A stretch of DNA of 64,000 bases, taken from the NCBI GenBank assembly GCA_945913255.1, contig CAMEDC010000007.1, positions 1 to 64,000 of the forward strand. The letters are read 5' to 3'. The notes under the pieces were generated by a model that was not told the DNA's origin, ran no database searches, and saw only the letters and a program-made list of their open reading frames with translations. Shown one piece after another: positions 8,685 through 18,562 of this stretch. The position numbers and the translations under genes are program-made. Every line of letters begins with the position of its first letter. The first letter of the stretch is position 1. Source of the stretch: an uncultured Lachnospiraceae bacterium (GTDB lineage: Bacteria > Bacillota > Clostridia > Lachnospirales > Lachnospiraceae).

Positions 8685-11327
8685 CTATATAATTTCTTCT
8701 ATTAGCTGCTCAAACTGCTCGGGGCTCATCAATATCTTTCTCGGTTTTGTACCTTCTTCCTCACCAACTACACCATATTCACAGAGTTGGTCCATAATTC
8801 GTGCTGCTCTGTTAAATCCGATTTTCAGTACACGCTGCAACATACCGATAGAGGCTTTATCTTTTTCAATGATAAATCTTCCGGCCTTTTCAAACAATTC
8901 ATCCAACTCATTGCCCGTTCCGTCAGTTATGCCATTTCCTGAACTGCTTCCAATACTCTTTATTTTTTCTTCGATATCTTCTGCATAGGTATTTCCAAGT
9001 GTCTGATTCTTTAGGAAATCCACTACATCCGACACTTCTTTATCTGAGACAAAGGCACCCTGAATACGTGCCGGTTTAGAGTATCCCTGCGGGTAAAAGA
9101 GCATATCACCCTTTCCCAGCAGTTTTTCTGCACCATTCATATCCAAAATGGTACGGGAATCCACGCCACTTGAAACAGCAAAAGCGACTCGGCTTGGCAT
9201 GTTCGCCTTTATCAATCCGGTAATCACATCTACGCTGGGACGCTGTGTTGCAATAATCAAATGAATACCGGCTGCTCTCGCAAGCTGTGCCAGACGACAA
9301 ATGGATTCCTCCACTTCTCCGGGAGCGACCATCATTAAATCCGCAAGTTCATCAACGATAATGACAATCTGTGGCATCCTTGCAGGCGCATCATCCTCGC
9401 CATTCTCCTTCATGGCCTCTACCTTCTTATTATATCCTTTTAAATCTCTGACATTGAAATCAGCAAATTTCCGATAACGGTCTTCCATTTCCGAAACGCC
9501 CCAGTGAAGTGCCGCAGATGCCTTTTTCGGATCTGTTACAACAGGTACCAGCAAATGAGGAATTCCATTGTATACACTAAGTTCCACCACTTTGGGGTCA
9601 ATCATAATAAGTTTCACATCATCAGGATGTGCCTTATACAAAATACTCATGATAATTGTGTTGATACAAACAGATTTTCCAGACCCTGTTGCACCTGCAA
9701 TAAGCATGTGGGGCATCTTCGCAATATCCGCCACAATCGTTTTCCCTGCAATATCCTTACCTACCGCAAAAGCAAGATTGGATGGGAAATCTTTAAACTC
9801 CCTGCTTTCCAGCAAATCGCGCAAGGCAACCGGCATATTTTCTTTGTTGGGGACTTCAATTCCAATCGCTGCTTTTCCGGGAATCGGTGCTTCAATTCTG
9901 ATATCAGTGGCCGCAAGATTCAATTTAATATCATCTGCAAGTCCGACAATTTTTGATACCTTGACTCCCTGTTCCGGCTGCAGTTCATATCTTGTGACAC
10001 TCGGTCCCTGACTGATATCCGTTATCGTCACCTTCACTCCAAAAGTATTCAGAGTCTGCTGCAGACGGATCGCTGTCTCCTTCAATTCTTTTGTGGAATC
10101 TCCTGTAGCAGTGACACCTTTCTGCAGTCTCGACAAGGGCGGAAACATATACTTCTTTGGTACTTTCTTTTCTGCTTGCTGTATTTCTTTTTGCATCTCG
10201 GGCTGAGGCGGTGTAATCTCTGGTCTGATATTCGTTCTTGCTGCAGGTTTTTGTCTTTCTGTAAACGTTGCTTCTTCCGGAACACCCTCTTTATGTATTC
10301 TGATTTCCTGATCCGGGAATATCGTTTCCTGTTCCCTATATACCGGCTCTTCCTCCAGAGCATCATCAATTGTGACCTGGTGCACGCTTCTGATTCTCAC
10401 TTTGTCAAAATCAGGAACGTTACTTCCTGTTGTTTGTATCTCCTCTGTTTCCTCCATGCCTTCCATATCCGTCAGCATGATTTCATGTACATCATCTCGT
10501 CTGCTTTTCTCTTCCGATTTCGATAAGGTCGTATCCAGCATTACACCGGAAACCTTTTTCTCCATTCGAAGAATTTTCTCATTCTCCTTCTCTTCCGCTT
10601 TAAGTTTGCGTTCTTCTTCGCGTCTCGCGCGTAATTCTTCCTGTTCTTCCCGTCTCGCACGAGCATTTTCTCTTCGCCGTTCCGCATCTTCCCTTGACAG
10701 CTCTCTCATCCGGTTTCCGCTCTTTTTCATTCCATCCAGCAAAGATTTTTCCGTCAGTAAAATCAAACTGATTACAGAACATAGAAGTACAACCAGAACC
10801 GTCCCTATCGTTTCAAGATAGTGCTGCAACAGATAACTCAGGCTTCCTGCCAGAATTCCGCCACCTGATTTGGAATTTCTGCAGTATTCATAAATATCCT
10901 TTATGCTGTATATATCCATGTTTCCTGTATAACCGACAAACAAATCGCACAGAATCCCCAGCATCAGAAAAAGGACACATCCCGCTGCCAACTTACGCAC
11001 CGCATTCGAATTACCCTCATTTGCATACCAAAAAGCTACTGCTAAAAACAGCATAATCGGTGCCACATAAGCCGTCAATCCAAACACACCGAACAGAAAG
11101 CCGCTGATTGTATTACCTACCGGCCCAATAATTCCAAAATTGCAGCAAAACAGAAATACCATGGCAACAAACAGCACAATCAGCCCTATTTCGTGAAATA
11201 GGGCACTGTCCTGTGCTGCCTGATAAGTATCTTTCTTTTTCCGGTTTTTGCTACCGCTTTTGGAATTGTTTCCCTTCCCGGTATTTTTATTTGAAGATGA
11301 GGACCTTCTTTGATTAGAAGCTGTCAT
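8685..11327 (-). CDS. ftsK: DNA translocase FtsK/SpoIIIE
   Basis: An 880-residue septal DNA pump. It has a basic, Ser/Lys-rich N-terminus, four hydrophobic segments between about residues 45 and 195, a long charged linker (about 205-400), a RecA-like motor with Walker A GATGSGKS near residue 543 and Walker [14 protein letters not shown] near 650, and a winged-helix gamma domain at the C-terminus ([19 protein letters not shown] onwards) that would read KOPS/SRS sequences. It moves chromosomes through the division or sporulation septum. tepA lies just upstream, as in Bacillus subtilis around spoIIIE, which supports assigning it to that branch. AAAGGAG precedes the start. Confidence 0.95.
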   Translation of the reverse strand: MTASNQRRSSSSNKNTGKGNNSKSGSKNRKKKDTYQAAQDSALFHEIGLIVLFVAMVFLFCCNFGIIGPVGNTISGFLFGVFGLTAYVAPIMLFLAVAFWYANEGNSNAVRKLAAGCVLFLMLGILCDLFVGYTGNMDIYSIKDIYEYCRNSKSGGGILAGSLSYLLQHYLETIGTVLVVLLCSVISLILLTEKSLLDGMKKSGNRMRELSREDAERRRENARARREEQEELRARREEERKLKAEEKENEKILRMEKKVSGVMLDTTLSKSEEKSRRDDVHEIMLTDMEGMEETEEIQTTGSNVPDFDKVRIRSVHQVTIDDALEEEPVYREQETIFPDQEIRIHKEGVPEEATFTERQKPAARTNIRPEITPPQPEMQKEIQQAEKKVPKKYMFPPLSRLQKGVTATGDSTKELKETAIRLQQTLNTFGVKVTITDISQGPSVTRYELQPEQGVKVSKIVGLADDIKLNLAATDIRIEAPIPGKAAIGIEVPNKENMPVALRDLLESREFKDFPSNLAFAVGKDIAGKTIVADIAKMPHMLIAGATGSGKSVCINTIIMSILYKAHPDDVKLIMIDPKVVELSVYNGIPHLLVPVVTDPKKASAALHWGVSEMEDRYRKFADFNVRDLKGYNKKVEAMKENGEDDAPARMPQIVIIVDELADLMMVAPGEVEESICRLAQLARAAGIHLIIATQRPSVDVITGLIKANMPSRVAFAVSSGVDSRTILDMNGAEKLLGKGDMLFYPQGYSKPARIQGAFVSDKEVSDVVDFLKNQTLGNTYAEDIEEKIKSIGSSSGNGITDGTGNELDELFEKAGRFIIEKDKASIGMLQRVLKIGFNRAARIMDQLCEYGVVGEEEGTKPRKILMSPEQFEQLIEEII

Positions 11328-11405
11328 CTCACTTACTCCTTTTGCTATATTTTTAACACAAACATAAGTATATCATTTTTACGACGACTTGTCATCTGTG
11401 TTTTT

Positions 11406-12122
11406 TCACAATATATCATCACTTAATATCGATTGCATTGCAATCAATTCATGCAATTTGGACATTGCTTTATCTATCCCTCCTACTTCATTGATGATAC
11501 CGTACTTAACAGCTTCTTCACCCACAAGAATTGTCCCTACATCTTTTGTTAAAACACCGGTTTCCGTCATCAACTGTTCCATAATCTGTTTCGTAATATT
11601 ACAATGACTGCATACAAATCCGGTGATTCTGTCCTGAATCAGTTTAAAATAATCAAAAGTCTGCGGAACACCAATCACCATCCCGTTCATTCTGACAGGA
11701 TGTATTACCATCGTACCTGTCGGTACAATAAAAGAGTAATCTGTGCTGACAGCAATGGGAACTCCAATAGAGTGGCTTCCTCCCAAAACCAGTGAAACCG
11801 TTGGTTTACTTAAAGATGCAATCATCTCTGCAATTGCAAGACCGGCCTCCACATCCCCTCCCATTGTATTCAAAAGTACCAGAACTCCCTGTATCGCTGC
11901 ACTGTCCTCTATAGCTGCCAGACTTGGCAGAATATGCTCATATTTTGTCGTCTTCGCATTACCGGATAGATTATCATGCCCTTCTATCTCACCGATTATG
12001 GAAATCAAATGAATGTTTCCCGATTGCTCACTCTCGTTTAATGTCACTTGTCCTGTCTTTTCGATTCTTTCCTCTTTCTGCTGTTCCTTTTCCAACTGCC
12101 CGTCCTTTTTCTGTTCTTCCAT
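11406..12122 (-). CDS. tepA: ClpP-family serine protease TepA
   Basis: A 238-residue ClpP/crotonase-fold peptidase. After a Gln/Glu/Lys-rich N-terminal tail comes the ClpP-like core: LNTMGGDVEAGLAIAEMI, the nucleophile serine in GGSHSIGV, and the catalytic histidine in MVIHPVRM. B. subtilis TepA (YmfB) was described as affecting protein export and spore-protein degradation; its biochemical role is not settled. The neighbour order tepA-ftsK/spoIIIE matches Bacillus. There is no signal peptide, so it should be cytosolic. A terminator lies directly upstream, so it probably begins a transcript. Confidence 0.85.
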   Translation of the reverse strand: MEEQKKDGQLEKEQQKEERIEKTGQVTLNESEQSGNIHLISIIGEIEGHDNLSGNAKTTKYEHILPSLAAIEDSAAIQGVLVLLNTMGGDVEAGLAIAEMIASLSKPTVSLVLGGSHSIGVPIAVSTDYSFIVPTGTMVIHPVRMNGMVIGVPQTFDYFKLIQDRITGFVCSHCNITKQIMEQLMTETGVLTKDVGTILVGEEAVKYGIINEVGGIDKAMSKLHELIAMQSILSDDIL

Positions 12123-12156
12123 AATTAACCTGCCTTTCTATTCCTCAATAAAACCG

Positions 12157-12196
12157 AAAAAAGGAATATTCCTCTCATCAGAGAAATACTCCTTTT
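12157..12196 (-). terminator. Rho-independent terminator after the GT-C-like gene
   Basis: On the minus strand an interrupted stem (AAAAGGAGTATTTCTC paired with GAGGAATATTCCTTTT, two mismatches) is followed by a run of six T. It lies 36 bases past the stop at 12233 and would separate that gene from tepA. Confidence 0.75.
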
Positions 12197-12232
12197 AGTT
12201 TGCACATTATTTATAGAAAAAATTCGGTCAGC

Positions 12233-13663
12233 CTAAATATCAAAATCATCATCTTCTGCTATTTCCAGATCAAAATCGTCTTCCATTTTTTCCTCCATTA
12301 CATCGTAATCCAGAATACGCTTTTCATGCTTTTTGGGAAGCGGCAGAGGATTTTCAATATAATTACACGTATGTTGCGGTGTTGGCTCTTCTCTTTTCAA
12401 AACAGCTTCTTTTTTCATTTCAACTGCTTTTGACTTTTCAATTTCTATTGGCTTTTCAACTGTCTTTGGCAATTTGCGGAAGCACTCTTCCACACTAATA
12501 CCGGCAAGTATGGAAAGAATTAAAAACAGCCACAGAGTTCCTGGCATTTCCTCTGTAAAAATGCCATAGGAAGAAGCTGCAAGAACAATGCAGATACCAA
12601 TTGTATATGCCTTCATGTAATCACTCTTTCTGTCTCTCCAGAAACTGAACACACCAAAAGCCAACAAGCCAAACAGTACAATACATTCTGTAACAGAGTC
12701 TGAATCTGCATAGGTTACAGGCAGCCGAAATCCCTTCGGATGATACAATGCTTTCCATGCAGCCCAAACACCGTTTGCACTCTTACCGCTGATATATGCA
12801 TCCGTGTATACGCATGCGGTAAATCCTATCAGCAGACCGAAAATGCACAAAAGCATCGCAGACAGCTTTTTTCTCCACCCCGGCTGTTCTTTTCTCGTAT
12901 CAAGAATAACGGCAATCGAAAGAAAAAAAAGCAACAATCCCGCTATATCCATGTAAGAAAGAACCGCTATCATGGCACCGAGAAACAAGAATTCGGAGGG
13001 ACGCAATTTTACCATATGTCCCGATACAACCCATGTCATTGCTGCCATGAAAAAAATCAGATAAAACATTTCGGGTGAAAGCATCAGGGTACTTTGCACC
13101 ATATAGGGAGAACACATAACAAACGCCAGAGTCACAAGCGCAGCAATATGACCCGATAAATGTCTCATGGAATAATACAGCATCAATACTGCGCCGTACT
13201 GGAGAATTATCTGAAATCCAATTCCTGCGATAAATTTATTCCCCAGGAAATAAAAGACGGTATGCAGAATCTGTACGTAAAAATAAACTGCACCATGTGC
13301 AATCTGCGGAATGCTCTGTCCTGATGTAATCTGTGCCATTTCAAAATATGCGGCAGTTTGACCAGCTTCATTCAGTCCCCTGATTCGAAAGACAAGTCCT
13401 ACAGCCAATAAGACAACTGCAATAGCAGCTTCCATCACATTTCGCACAGTATGCTTTTCGTTCCGTTTCTCGGAATATTTTGGTCCAAAGCGATGCAACA
13501 GAAAAACAAGAATTCCTACCAGTGCAAAAGCCAACGCTGTACAAAGAATCCCTGTTGTCATCCTATTTTCCATTCCGCTAAACAGACAGATGAGAGCCGT
13601 TCCCGTCATTAATGCATAAATAAGCCATATGAAATAACTGAATCCGTTTTTTTTCCAACTCAT
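12233..13663 (-). CDS. Polytopic membrane protein, possible GT-C-type glycosyltransferase
   Basis: A 476-residue protein with about ten hydrophobic segments from residue 10 to about 400 and a cytoplasmic tail ending in a strongly acidic run (EEKMEDDFDLEIAEDDDFDI). The first extracytoplasmic loop after the third helix (FRIRGLNEAGQTAAYFEMAQ) and the general layout resemble the GT39/ArnT-like transferases that move sugars from polyprenyl phosphate to a surface acceptor, but the diagnostic acidic pair is not clear. The gene immediately upstream encodes a GtrB-type enzyme that would make such a lipid-linked sugar, and only 11 bases separate them. The function is therefore suggested by context rather than by motif. 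AGGAAAG precedes the start. Confidence 0.6.
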   Translation of the reverse strand: MSWKKNGFSYFIWLIYALMTGTALICLFSGMENRMTTGILCTALAFALVGILVFLLHRFGPKYSEKRNEKHTVRNVMEAAIAVVLLAVGLVFRIRGLNEAGQTAAYFEMAQITSGQSIPQIAHGAVYFYVQILHTVFYFLGNKFIAGIGFQIILQYGAVLMLYYSMRHLSGHIAALVTLAFVMCSPYMVQSTLMLSPEMFYLIFFMAAMTWVVSGHMVKLRPSEFLFLGAMIAVLSYMDIAGLLLFFLSIAVILDTRKEQPGWRKKLSAMLLCIFGLLIGFTACVYTDAYISGKSANGVWAAWKALYHPKGFRLPVTYADSDSVTECIVLFGLLAFGVFSFWRDRKSDYMKAYTIGICIVLAASSYGIFTEEMPGTLWLFLILSILAGISVEECFRKLPKTVEKPIEIEKSKAVEMKKEAVLKREEPTPQHTCNYIENPLPLPKKHEKRILDYDVMEEKMEDDFDLEIAEDDDFDI

Positions 13664-13674
13664 GTTATGCTTTC

Positions 13675-14631
13675 CTATTTTTCGTCATTGGTCAGTATTT
13701 TTTCGATATTGTAACGAGGTCTTTGCTTCACTTCAATGTAAATCTTACCGATATACTGCCCCACCAGTCCGATTGCCAGTAATTGCAATCCTCCCAGGAA
13801 CCAGATAGAAAGGATAAGAGAAGTCCATCCCGGTACTACATGCCCCGTACAATAAGAGATCAAAGCATAAAGCAATGCAATCGCAGAAAACAAAATAATT
13901 ATCAGTCCCAATCCCAAAATTAGGCTAATTGGCTTAACACTGAAAGAAGAAATTCCATTAAATGCAAGAGCCAACATCTTTTTTAATGGATACTTGGATT
14001 CTCCGGCAACACGTTCTTTGCGATCATAATAGACACAATCGGTCTGATATCCAATCAGCGGCATCATTCCACGCAGAAACAGATTTGTTTCCTTGTACTT
14101 GGAGAATTCCTCCACTGCCCGTTTGGACATCAGTCTGAAATCCGCATGATTATAAACCGTCTTTACCCCCATCATACTCATCAGTTTATAAAACGCCTGA
14201 GCGGTTGTGCGTTTAAAAAAGGTATCTGTCTTTCGTTCTTTTCTGACTCCGTACACAATATCGTTTCCTGCATGGAACTTATCTATCATTTCCTCTATCA
14301 CTGCCACATCATCCTGAAGGTCAGCATCAATGGAAATTGTCACATCACTCATATCTCTGGCTGTTATCAAACCGGCAGTAAGAGCAAATTGATGTCCAAC
14401 ATTTCCTGCCAGCTTTACACCGCAGACCTGAACAGGGTGCGCGGAATGCTCTTCTTCAATTAACTCCCATGTCCGGTCCTTGCTGCCATCATTTACGAAC
14501 AGAATAAAACTGTCCTCAGCAATTTTCCCTTTTCCGATCAAATCATTCAGAACCCCTCGTAACGCATCAGAAGCGATTTTCAGTACTTCCTCCTCATTGT
14601 AACAGGGAACTACGATTGCCAGCTTGTCCAT
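13675..14631 (-). CDS. GtrB-type polyprenyl-phosphate glycosyltransferase (GT2)
   Basis: A 318-residue GT2 enzyme with a GT-A domain (VVPCYNEEE at the start, NDGSKDRT near 68, the metal-binding DADLQDD near 121) and two C-terminal transmembrane helices (about 230-252 and 263-285). This is the DPM1/GtrB/YkoT layout; such enzymes transfer glucose, GlcNAc or another sugar to undecaprenyl phosphate on the cytoplasmic face. Substrate cannot be told from sequence. It lies just upstream of the polytopic membrane protein, forming a likely two-gene lipid-linked sugar module. Confidence 0.85.
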   Translation of the reverse strand: MDKLAIVVPCYNEEEVLKIASDALRGVLNDLIGKGKIAEDSFILFVNDGSKDRTWELIEEEHSAHPVQVCGVKLAGNVGHQFALTAGLITARDMSDVTISIDADLQDDVAVIEEMIDKFHAGNDIVYGVRKERKTDTFFKRTTAQAFYKLMSMMGVKTVYNHADFRLMSKRAVEEFSKYKETNLFLRGMMPLIGYQTDCVYYDRKERVAGESKYPLKKMLALAFNGISSFSVKPISLILGLGLIIILFSAIALLYALISYCTGHVVPGWTSLILSIWFLGGLQLLAIGLVGQYIGKIYIEVKQRPRYNIEKILTNDEK

Positions 14632-14683
14632 ATTTCCTCACAATCTGCCGTTCGTGCGGCTACGATATTATACAATCTTTTTC

Positions 14684-15412
14684 CTATTCATCCCAGTTAT
14701 GATAAACCGCCTGAACATCATCATCTTCGTCAAGGATATCAAGTGTTCTCTGCAGGCACTTAATTGCATTTTCATCTGTCAGCGTCACATAATTCTGAGG
14801 AATCATTGTAACCTCCGCACTAAGCATGGGTATTCCCGCTTCTTCCAGCGCCTTACGCACCTCCTCAAAAGAATCCGGATCCGTCAGAATTTCATAGCTG
14901 TCTTCTTCTTCGCTAAAATCTTCCGCACCTGCATCCAGAGCAGTCATCATCAAATCATCTGCTTCCAGTTCGCACTCTTCTTTATCAATAATAATCTGCC
15001 CCTTCTTGTCAAACATAAAGGATACACATCCGGGGGTACCTACATTCCCCTGTCCCTTGGTAAATGCACTTCTCACATTTGCTGCAGTACGATTCTTGTT
15101 ATCTGTCAATGCATCAACAATAATTGCAATACCATTTGGACCATATCCTTCATAGGTTACATATTCATAGTTTACGTTTCCAACATCACCTGCTGCTTTC
15201 TTGATACCTCTCTCGATTGTATCGTTCGGCATATTATTTGCTTTTGCCTTTGCGATAACTGTTGCAAGCTTAAAATTATTTGAAGGATCGGGACCGCCCT
15301 CTTTTACAGCAACTGCAATTTCTCTACCGATAATGGTAAAGATTTTTCCCTTTGCCGCATCATTCTTTTCCTTCTTATGCTTAATGTTTGCAAATTTTGA
15401 ATGTCCTGACAT
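14684..15412 (-). CDS. YebC/PmpR/TACO1-family protein
   Basis: A 242-residue protein beginning with the family signature [23 protein letters not shown]. The family is widely labelled as a DNA-binding transcriptional regulator, and members have also been linked to translation of proline-rich stretches; the sequence does not decide between these. Length and the conserved [15 protein letters not shown] and [11 protein letters not shown] stretches are typical. It is cytosolic. It stands between the CNNM/CorC-type gene and the glycosyltransferase, with gaps of about 50-70 bases on each side. Confidence 0.92.
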   Translation of the reverse strand: MSGHSKFANIKHKKEKNDAAKGKIFTIIGREIAVAVKEGGPDPSNNFKLATVIAKAKANNMPNDTIERGIKKAAGDVGNVNYEYVTYEGYGPNGIAIIVDALTDNKNRTAANVRSAFTKGQGNVGTPGCVSFMFDKKGQIIIDKEECELEADDLMMTALDAGAEDFSEEEDSYEILTDPDSFEEVRKALEEAGIPMLSAEVTMIPQNYVTLTDENAIKCLQRTLDILDEDDDVQAVYHNWDE

Positions 15413-15479
15413 AAATTTTCTCCTTTTTATTTCAATAATTTATCTTTGAATGATTTCACAGGTCACTGCGCACATCATA

Positions 15480-16880
15480 TCATTTTTTTTCGGTTTCTTC
15501 AAGTATCGGTTGTTCCTCTTCCGTCTCCTGTACCTTTTCCGAAAGTCTGGTTACAAGAACGCTCTGAATCATCTTATTCTCTACGGAAAGGATTTTAAAA
15601 TTATACCCCATATAATCCACATCAAACTGTTCATCCGGTTCCGGTATTTTATCAAGTCTGGAAATCAAAAATCCGTTTAAAGTCTCAAACTCCTCATTTT
15701 CGAAGGAAATACCGAACCGTTCTTCCAGTTCTTCCAGTGGTGTCATCCCCTCCATCACATATTCATCTTTACTTTTTTCTTCTATATATTCGCTGTCGTC
15801 ATCATACTCATCCAGAATATTTCCTACAATTTCTTCCAGGATATCTTCCATGGCAATCAGTCCGTCAGTCTGCCCGTATTCATCCACCACAATTACCATC
15901 TGCAGCTTATCAGCCTGCATTTCCCTGAACAGTTCATCAATATTCTTTGTCTGTGGTACAAAACACGGCTCTCGCAGCAGCCCTTCCAAATCCTTGATTG
16001 GGCACTCCATTTTGTTTTCATCCGCATGGAAACGCATTGCATCTTTAAAATGCAAAATGCCAATAATATGATCAATTGTCTCTTCGTAGACAGGATATCT
16101 GCTGTTTTTCCCTTCCAGAATAAAGCTGATAACATTTTTTAATTTACTTGAGCCGTCTATCGCAACAATACTGCTCCTGTGGGTCATGATATCCTGTGCT
16201 TCTTTATCGCCAAATTCAAAAATATTTGAAATCATCTCCGCTTCACTGGCTTGAATCAGACCCTGCTCGTGGCCCTCATTTACCATATTGATGATTTCTT
16301 CCTCTGTCACATCACTTTCATCCGTATTGTCATTTACACCAAAAACATGAAGAATTCCGGTTGTTGTTACTGTCACAAGTCCAGTAAAAGGCGAAAGCAT
16401 TTTCGTGATAAATGATACCGGAGTAATACAAGCATATGCCCACTTCTCAGGAATTTTTGCACCAATTCTCTTCGGAAGCAAAACACCAAGTGTCAGCGTT
16501 ATGTACAGCAGCAGTAAGGTTGAAAGCACCGCTGCAATTCCAATAATTATTTCTGTAGATACCGCATGCAGTTTCAATTGATGCTCTGCCACAAACTGCA
16601 GTCCGCCGGAAATGGTTCTGAGCAGAATACCCAGATGCACCGCACCGATAATGACATTAATCAATGTGGTAATCAGCTGAACCGTATTCACATATTCCGC
16701 CGGATTACCAATCAAATTTTTTAGTCTGATTGATTTTTTATCCTTGTCCTCGTCCGCTCGTCTTTCAATTTCTGATTCATTCAAAGATTCAAGTGCTGCA
16801 CCGAATCCGTAAAAGAACATATCAATCAGCAAAAGTACAACAAAAAAAATAATACTGGCAGTAGGTCCACTGTCGTCCAT
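15480..16880 (-). CDS. CNNM/HlyC-CorC-family membrane protein with CBS domains
   Basis: A 466-residue protein with an N-terminal DUF21/CNNM membrane domain (three to four helices, about 8-185), a CBS-domain pair (about 205-325, starting near QDIMTHRSSIVAI) and a C-terminal CorC_HlyC domain (about 345-435). The family is involved in magnesium or cobalt efflux and resistance; the old name hemolysin C is misleading. In this class the CBS pair binds adenine nucleotides. The tail is acidic and glutamate-rich. It follows mazF by about 100 bases and could be cotranscribed with alr-mazF or separate. Confidence 0.85.
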   Translation of the reverse strand: MDDSGPTASIIFFVVLLLIDMFFYGFGAALESLNESEIERRADEDKDKKSIRLKNLIGNPAEYVNTVQLITTLINVIIGAVHLGILLRTISGGLQFVAEHQLKLHAVSTEIIIGIAAVLSTLLLLYITLTLGVLLPKRIGAKIPEKWAYACITPVSFITKMLSPFTGLVTVTTTGILHVFGVNDNTDESDVTEEEIINMVNEGHEQGLIQASEAEMISNIFEFGDKEAQDIMTHRSSIVAIDGSSKLKNVISFILEGKNSRYPVYEETIDHIIGILHFKDAMRFHADENKMECPIKDLEGLLREPCFVPQTKNIDELFREMQADKLQMVIVVDEYGQTDGLIAMEDILEEIVGNILDEYDDDSEYIEEKSKDEYVMEGMTPLEELEERFGISFENEEFETLNGFLISRLDKIPEPDEQFDVDYMGYNFKILSVENKMIQSVLVTRLSEKVQETEEEQPILEETEKK

Positions 16881-16979
16881 CTTCCGTCATATCCTCCAAA
16901 ATAAAATTTATGAATTTCTTCCGTAATATTCCTAAATATATCATTCAAAGCGTTATTCGTCAAGAACCGGGGGCATATC

Positions 16980-17321
16980 TTATGTATCCAGTTCCAGACT
17001 AATCATCAGGGCTCGATTAACCCTTTTCATTATATCACCATCCAGATGACATACTTTATCCTTCAGTCGTTTCTTATCAATTGTTCTGAGTTGCTCCAGA
17101 AGCACCACGGAATCTTTATCCATATCATAAAGCGACGCATCCAGTTCAATATGCGTAGGCAGCTTCGCCTTATTCATCTTTGAGGTGATTGCAGCGCAGA
17201 TAACCGTTGGACTGTGCTTGTTTCCGACATCATTCTGAACAATCAGTACCGGTCTGATACCTCCCTGTTCCGATCCGATAACCGGTCTCAAATCTGCATA
17301 ATATACATCTCCTCGTCTCAT
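16980..17321 (-). CDS. MazF/EndoA-type endoribonuclease toxin
   Basis: A 113-residue PemK/MazF-family RNase, very similar in layout to B. subtilis EndoA (116 residues): [19 protein letters not shown] at the start with the loop arginine, RPVLIVQND, and [19 protein letters not shown]. These enzymes cut mRNA at short specific sequences such as UACAU. It follows alr by 49 bases. In Bacillus the order is alr-antitoxin(EndoAI)-toxin, but here there is no room for an antitoxin gene between alr and the toxin, and I saw none directly downstream. Whether it is toxic, or held by an antitoxin elsewhere, is unknown. Confidence 0.9.
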   Translation of the reverse strand: MRRGDVYYADLRPVIGSEQGGIRPVLIVQNDVGNKHSPTVICAAITSKMNKAKLPTHIELDASLYDMDKDSVVLLEQLRTIDKKRLKDKVCHLDGDIMKRVNRALMISLELDT

Positions 17322-17370
17322 TTTTCCTCCAAATTGCTTTTCTATTCAGGGAAAAGTATTACCGCCTTTT

Positions 17371-18561
17371 TCAGATGTATACATTATTTCTTTTGTAAAG
17401 TCTCGGAACTCTCTGACTCAGATCACATACAAGCTCATAATTAAATCGTCCGGACAGTTCTCCAAGCAGTTCCGCACTGATATGCTCTTCTCCGTCATAT
17501 CCGATTAAGGTAACCTTATCTCCTTCCGATGCTTCGGGTATGTCCGTTACATCTGCCATAAACTGATCCATGCAGACTCTCCCCAAAATCGGCGCTTTCT
17601 TTCCGCGAATCAGCACATATCCCTTTCCGGAAAGGGAACGTGGATAACCATCTCCATACCCCAGTGGAATCGTTGCAATCCGCATATCTTTCGAAGCAGT
17701 AAAGGTTCCTCCGTAGCTGACAGACTGGCCTTTATGGATCGTCTTACAATATACAATTTCACTATACAGTGACAGTGCCGGTCGTAAAGGTACCGTTTCC
17801 CTGCTCACTTCATCCGAAGGATACAGGCCATAAAGCGTAATACCTGCTCTCACAACATCCATATTTGCCTCTGGTAGTTCCAGAATTCCCGCACTGTTAG
17901 AACAGTGTTTCACCGGAATCCTCAACCCCAGGTTCTCTTCCACCATGGTAATAAACTCCCGAAAACGTTTCAACTGCTTTTCAGCATTGCTTTTATCAAT
18001 CTCATCAGCTCTAGCAAAGTGGGTAAATATTCCTTCAATCTCAATTTCCCTGTGTTTCATCAGTTCACGAACAAAACCAAGTCCTTCCTCATCGGGTGTG
18101 ATACCGATACGACTCATACCTGTGTCAACCTTGACATGAACCTTTACAGGTTTTCCGCTCTTTCGTCCTGCCTCGGCCAATTTTTCAATCATGTCATAGC
18201 GAAATACTGCCGGTCTGATTTCCTGTTCAGCCATTGCCTCATAAGCATAAGGGAAGGTATATCCCAAAATCAGCAACGGTTTCTTTATTCCAGCATTTCT
18301 CAGAGCGCATGCCTCTTCGAATGTCGCCACCGCAAATCCGAACATGAAATCAAGCGGTTCAAGTACCTTTGCAATCGGTATACTGCCATGTCCATATCCG
18401 TTTGTCTTAATGACTCCGATCATCTTCGTACCCGGCACCAGAGTCCTTTTCATGTTTATCATATTTTCTTCAATGGCATCCAGATCTATTTCCGCATATC
18501 CTCTTCTGCAATATTCGGGGATACACACTTTTTTCAGCTTTTTGTAATCATTCTCAGTCAT
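17371..18561 (-). CDS. alr: Alanine racemase
   Basis: A 396-residue PLP enzyme making D-alanine for peptidoglycan. The PLP lysine is in IGVIKTNGYGHG (near residue 52; the usual motif is KANAYGHG, so two positions differ), and the second catalytic base, tyrosine, is in SVSYGGTF near residue 276. The N-terminus matches the barrel start RGYAEIDLDAIEENM. It begins one base after the stop of nnr, so the two are almost certainly cotranscribed, and mazF follows. The nnr-alr-mazF order is shared with many Firmicutes. Confidence 0.95.
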   Translation of the reverse strand: MTENDYKKLKKVCIPEYCRRGYAEIDLDAIEENMINMKRTLVPGTKMIGVIKTNGYGHGSIPIAKVLEPLDFMFGFAVATFEEACALRNAGIKKPLLILGYTFPYAYEAMAEQEIRPAVFRYDMIEKLAEAGRKSGKPVKVHVKVDTGMSRIGITPDEEGLGFVRELMKHREIEIEGIFTHFARADEIDKSNAEKQLKRFREFITMVEENLGLRIPVKHCSNSAGILELPEANMDVVRAGITLYGLYPSDEVSRETVPLRPALSLYSEIVYCKTIHKGQSVSYGGTFTASKDMRIATIPLGYGDGYPRSLSGKGYVLIRGKKAPILGRVCMDQFMADVTDIPEASEGDKVTLIGYDGEEHISAELLGELSGRFNYELVCDLSQRVPRLYKRNNVYI

Positions 18562-18562
18562 T

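Noticed and set aside
12233-14631. Surface-sugar pair as part of the sortase locus
   Set aside because: They are some 15 kb away with unrelated genes between; no evidence of a link.
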